DNA of 64,000 nucleotides, from positions 22,690,750-22,754,749 of the forward strand of contig JAQFVV010012396.1 of the NCBI GenBank assembly GCA_028023455.1, in the 5' to 3' direction. This stretch comes from Epiperipatus broadwayi (taxonomy: Eukaryota; Onychophora; Udeonychophora; Euonychophora; Peripatidae). The position numbers were made by a program, and so were the translations under genes. Positions 61,780 to 64,000 of the stretch are shown here, one piece after another. How positions within the stretch are numbered: position 1 is the stretch's first letter; each line of letters starts with the position of its first letter. The notes beneath the pieces were generated by a model. The model was not told where the DNA came from and did not search any database. It was given only the letters and a program-made list of their open reading frames with translations.

Positions 61780-64000
61780 ATAGAATGTGCATTTAAACAA
61801 TTACAATCTTATAAGTCTAGGCCAAAGGTTTGTGTTCAAAGTAACACTAGTTTACTGATATATCAATATGATCAATGCAAAAGAGAATGTTAGGATAAAA
61901 AAATTGTGCTGAACGGAATTTATATCTGTAGCAGGATATCATGAAGAAAACAATGATTCCTGTCCAGTACAGGAATACATGTCTGTCTCACAAGGTAATC
62001 ATCTGAACTATATTTGAAAAGAAAAGCTTTATAACAGAGGGGATAGCAGTCTTCACCACCTTACCACCCTTACCCAGAGTAAAAGGAATCAATGTTGTAG
62101 AAAATCCATGTATGATCATTGGCAATGAGATGACTATCATTTCAGGTCATGAATTCAGTTGGTGATATATCCTGTATGCAAACATGTCACAAAGAAATGA
62201 GTATCCAATGGGCATCCCCAAATTACATTGACATAAATCATCTGCACATTCCTCCACCAGCATCAATTCAACTACAAAACACTTTAATCCAAATTAACCC
62301 ACTTAAACGAACGTAATTTTAATTGAATCTATGCAGCCATTTACACTCATATTTAAATTTTATGAATTTAATTTAATTTAACATGAATGGAAATGATAGT
62401 AGCAAACATATTATACCTAAAATTATTACTAAATAATTTAATATTGACATTATCAGATAAGAGTTTTGTTTTAAGAGTTAATTGATGTTTAGACTTAGCA
62501 CTTGAAAAGTTCATATTTTAGCTTAAAGTTTCAAATCTCATTTTAGAGACAAAAAGTTCATATTTGTCACATCATTGGTTTATTGGAGTACTTCTTTGTG
62601 GTTCTTAATGTGTCACACCATTTAATTCAAAGGTCTATCCATCACAGATTACTATTGTTCTCAGTGGAGATGAATTCATTGTTTGTCATTTTCCAGGAAC
62701 CATCACTCTGAAGGTCACTTGAACTGGTGCAAATATGGGAAATGAAATTTATTGCATGACTCCCTACATTGTAGATGACCACCATACATAAACAAAATAT
62801 GTTTTTATTGACAATAAGTAATCAGCAAGAGCAATCCAACAATCCCTAAATTTTCTTTTTTTATATGTCATTTTCAATTGCTTGTCATCAAATTCTAGAA
62901 TCAATTTTGCCTGGCTTGGCACTGTTCTTAATGATGATGATTCTACTCTGTGGATCATGTGTTCATTCAGTCATTATTGACCAGTTCATTTTGTAGGGGG
63001 GAAACACCAAATTTTATTACTAGTAGTTTTTATATTTATCTCTTATCTGACTTACAATCAGTTAACTACCCCAAGGCCTTGTTTGCTATTATGTCATTAC
63101 ATTTTAATAATAAATCATTTTCATTCTTCTTATATTAAAAACAACTTCTAAAGGAAAATAAATTACATCTTTTATTATTGTTTTTAACATTCCTTCAAAT
63201 AATCTTTTGTCTTTAGATTTTATATTTTTTAAAATTTACATTAGGTAATTATTTAATTAGTTTACCATCTGTGCACTTTATATATATTAATTTAATTAAC
63301 ATTTTATTTATTGATTTTAATATTTTCTTTGAGAGTGATCTTATTTATGAATCTTATTTCTATTTATTTAAAAGTGATGTAATGGCTTGTATGAATACCA
63401 TTACAATATACTCAGAATTAACTTTTCAAAATCTCTAATCAATATTCACCATTCAGTATATTTATGGACATCAGTATTATTTGATTCCAAGTGCCAATCG
63501 TATGGTTTACATAAGAATTTTACTGATGGATTAATAAGATTGATGATAGTGCAATAATGGGAATCGCAACAACTAGCAAACTCACTCAGGGCCAGTAGTA
63601 TTTATACTGATCGAGATGTTTTAATAACAGAGTAGATTGCCCTAAACTATTTGAAAACACATGCATATATTTTGACTAAATGAACAGTTATAGAAATAAA
63701 AAACTAAATAATGGTGCTCACTTGTTTAATAAAGTACAAGCATACATATTTTTAATTGTTCGAAATTATTATTTAATACAAAAATTAATTATTTTGTTTT
63801 AATGTTGTTTACATAACTTCATATATAAAGAAACTACAAACAGTAAATATATGATTTATAATTTGTATACTTATAAACTAAAAATAATATATAGATTATC
63901 TTTAGTCTCTGGGGAACTGAGATCATTCATACATATATAGAAAGCAAGCTTACTCAGTGATGATATAACTATAGAGATTGTCTGAAAATGTCTTTACTTT
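61780..64000. other. spacer, unassigned
   Basis: A less AT-rich block lies at about 61900-62300 and again at 62560-62760. Small frames 62958-62764 (minus) and 62950-63138 (plus) match no family I recognise. No RNA gene was seen. Confidence 0.45.

Overview
The window is strongly AT-rich eukaryotic DNA, roughly three quarters A+T by eye. It is full of (TA)n and (TTA)n microsatellites and has no operons, compact genes or bacterial-type signals. Every recognisable coding stretch is a decayed or truncated transposable element. These are a Penelope-like retroelement, APE-type LINEs, a Ty3/Gypsy LTR element, Buster/ZBED-type hAT transposases and TTAA-flanked elements that resemble piggyBac MITEs. 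tRNA-derived SINEs and several foldback or hairpin elements are also present. This mix fits an invertebrate metazoan; I cannot name the species or even the phylum from sequence alone. I find no host exon, rRNA gene, functional tRNA gene or CRISPR.

Layout. 1-5.9 kb: AT-rich spacer, a (TA)n cruciform, a 5'-truncated RTE-type LINE (2.4-3.4 kb) and an inverted-repeat element (3.57-4.07 kb). 5.9-17.7 kb: a SINE, two head-to-head pairs of Penelope-like fragments (6.58-7.59 and 15.94-17.69 kb), a nearly full-length but broken hAT transposase on the minus strand (10.3-12.1 kb), a tRNA-Gly SINE (12.4 kb) and two hairpins (14 kb). 19.4-20 kb: an (AAT)n/(ATT)n palindromic microsatellite and a hairpin next to (TA)n. 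25.0-27.2 kb: a long minus-strand LINE relic with endonuclease and reverse transcriptase. 28-33 kb: a hairpin, (TA)n(GA)n, a 2.5 kb inverted-repeat element filled with a G+T-biased minisatellite, and a foldback element. 34.9-37.4 and 42.6-45.7 kb: two long CpG-rich noncoding elements with matching ends, each set in a (TA)n tract. Between them lie LINE and hAT relics, a TTAA element with a triplicated core and a large foldback element. 46-50 kb: a (TTA)n tract seeded by a SINE tail, a further tRNA-like sequence and unexplained spacer. 49.6-52.5 kb: an internally deleted Gypsy element with both LTRs and a target duplication. 54.1-55.2 kb: a second TTAA element. 56.1-56.8 kb: an unusually intact, GC-richer LINE 3' end with a poly(A) tail. 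57-64 kb: mostly spacer with a 240 bp tandem duplication and hAT/LTR end fragments.

No cellular pathway can be reconstructed. The window is best read as an intergenic or intronic graveyard of mobile elements. The least explained features are the paired CpG-rich elements nested in TA microsatellites, the tRNA-like module in the Penelope 3' ends, and the minisatellite-filled inverted-repeat element.
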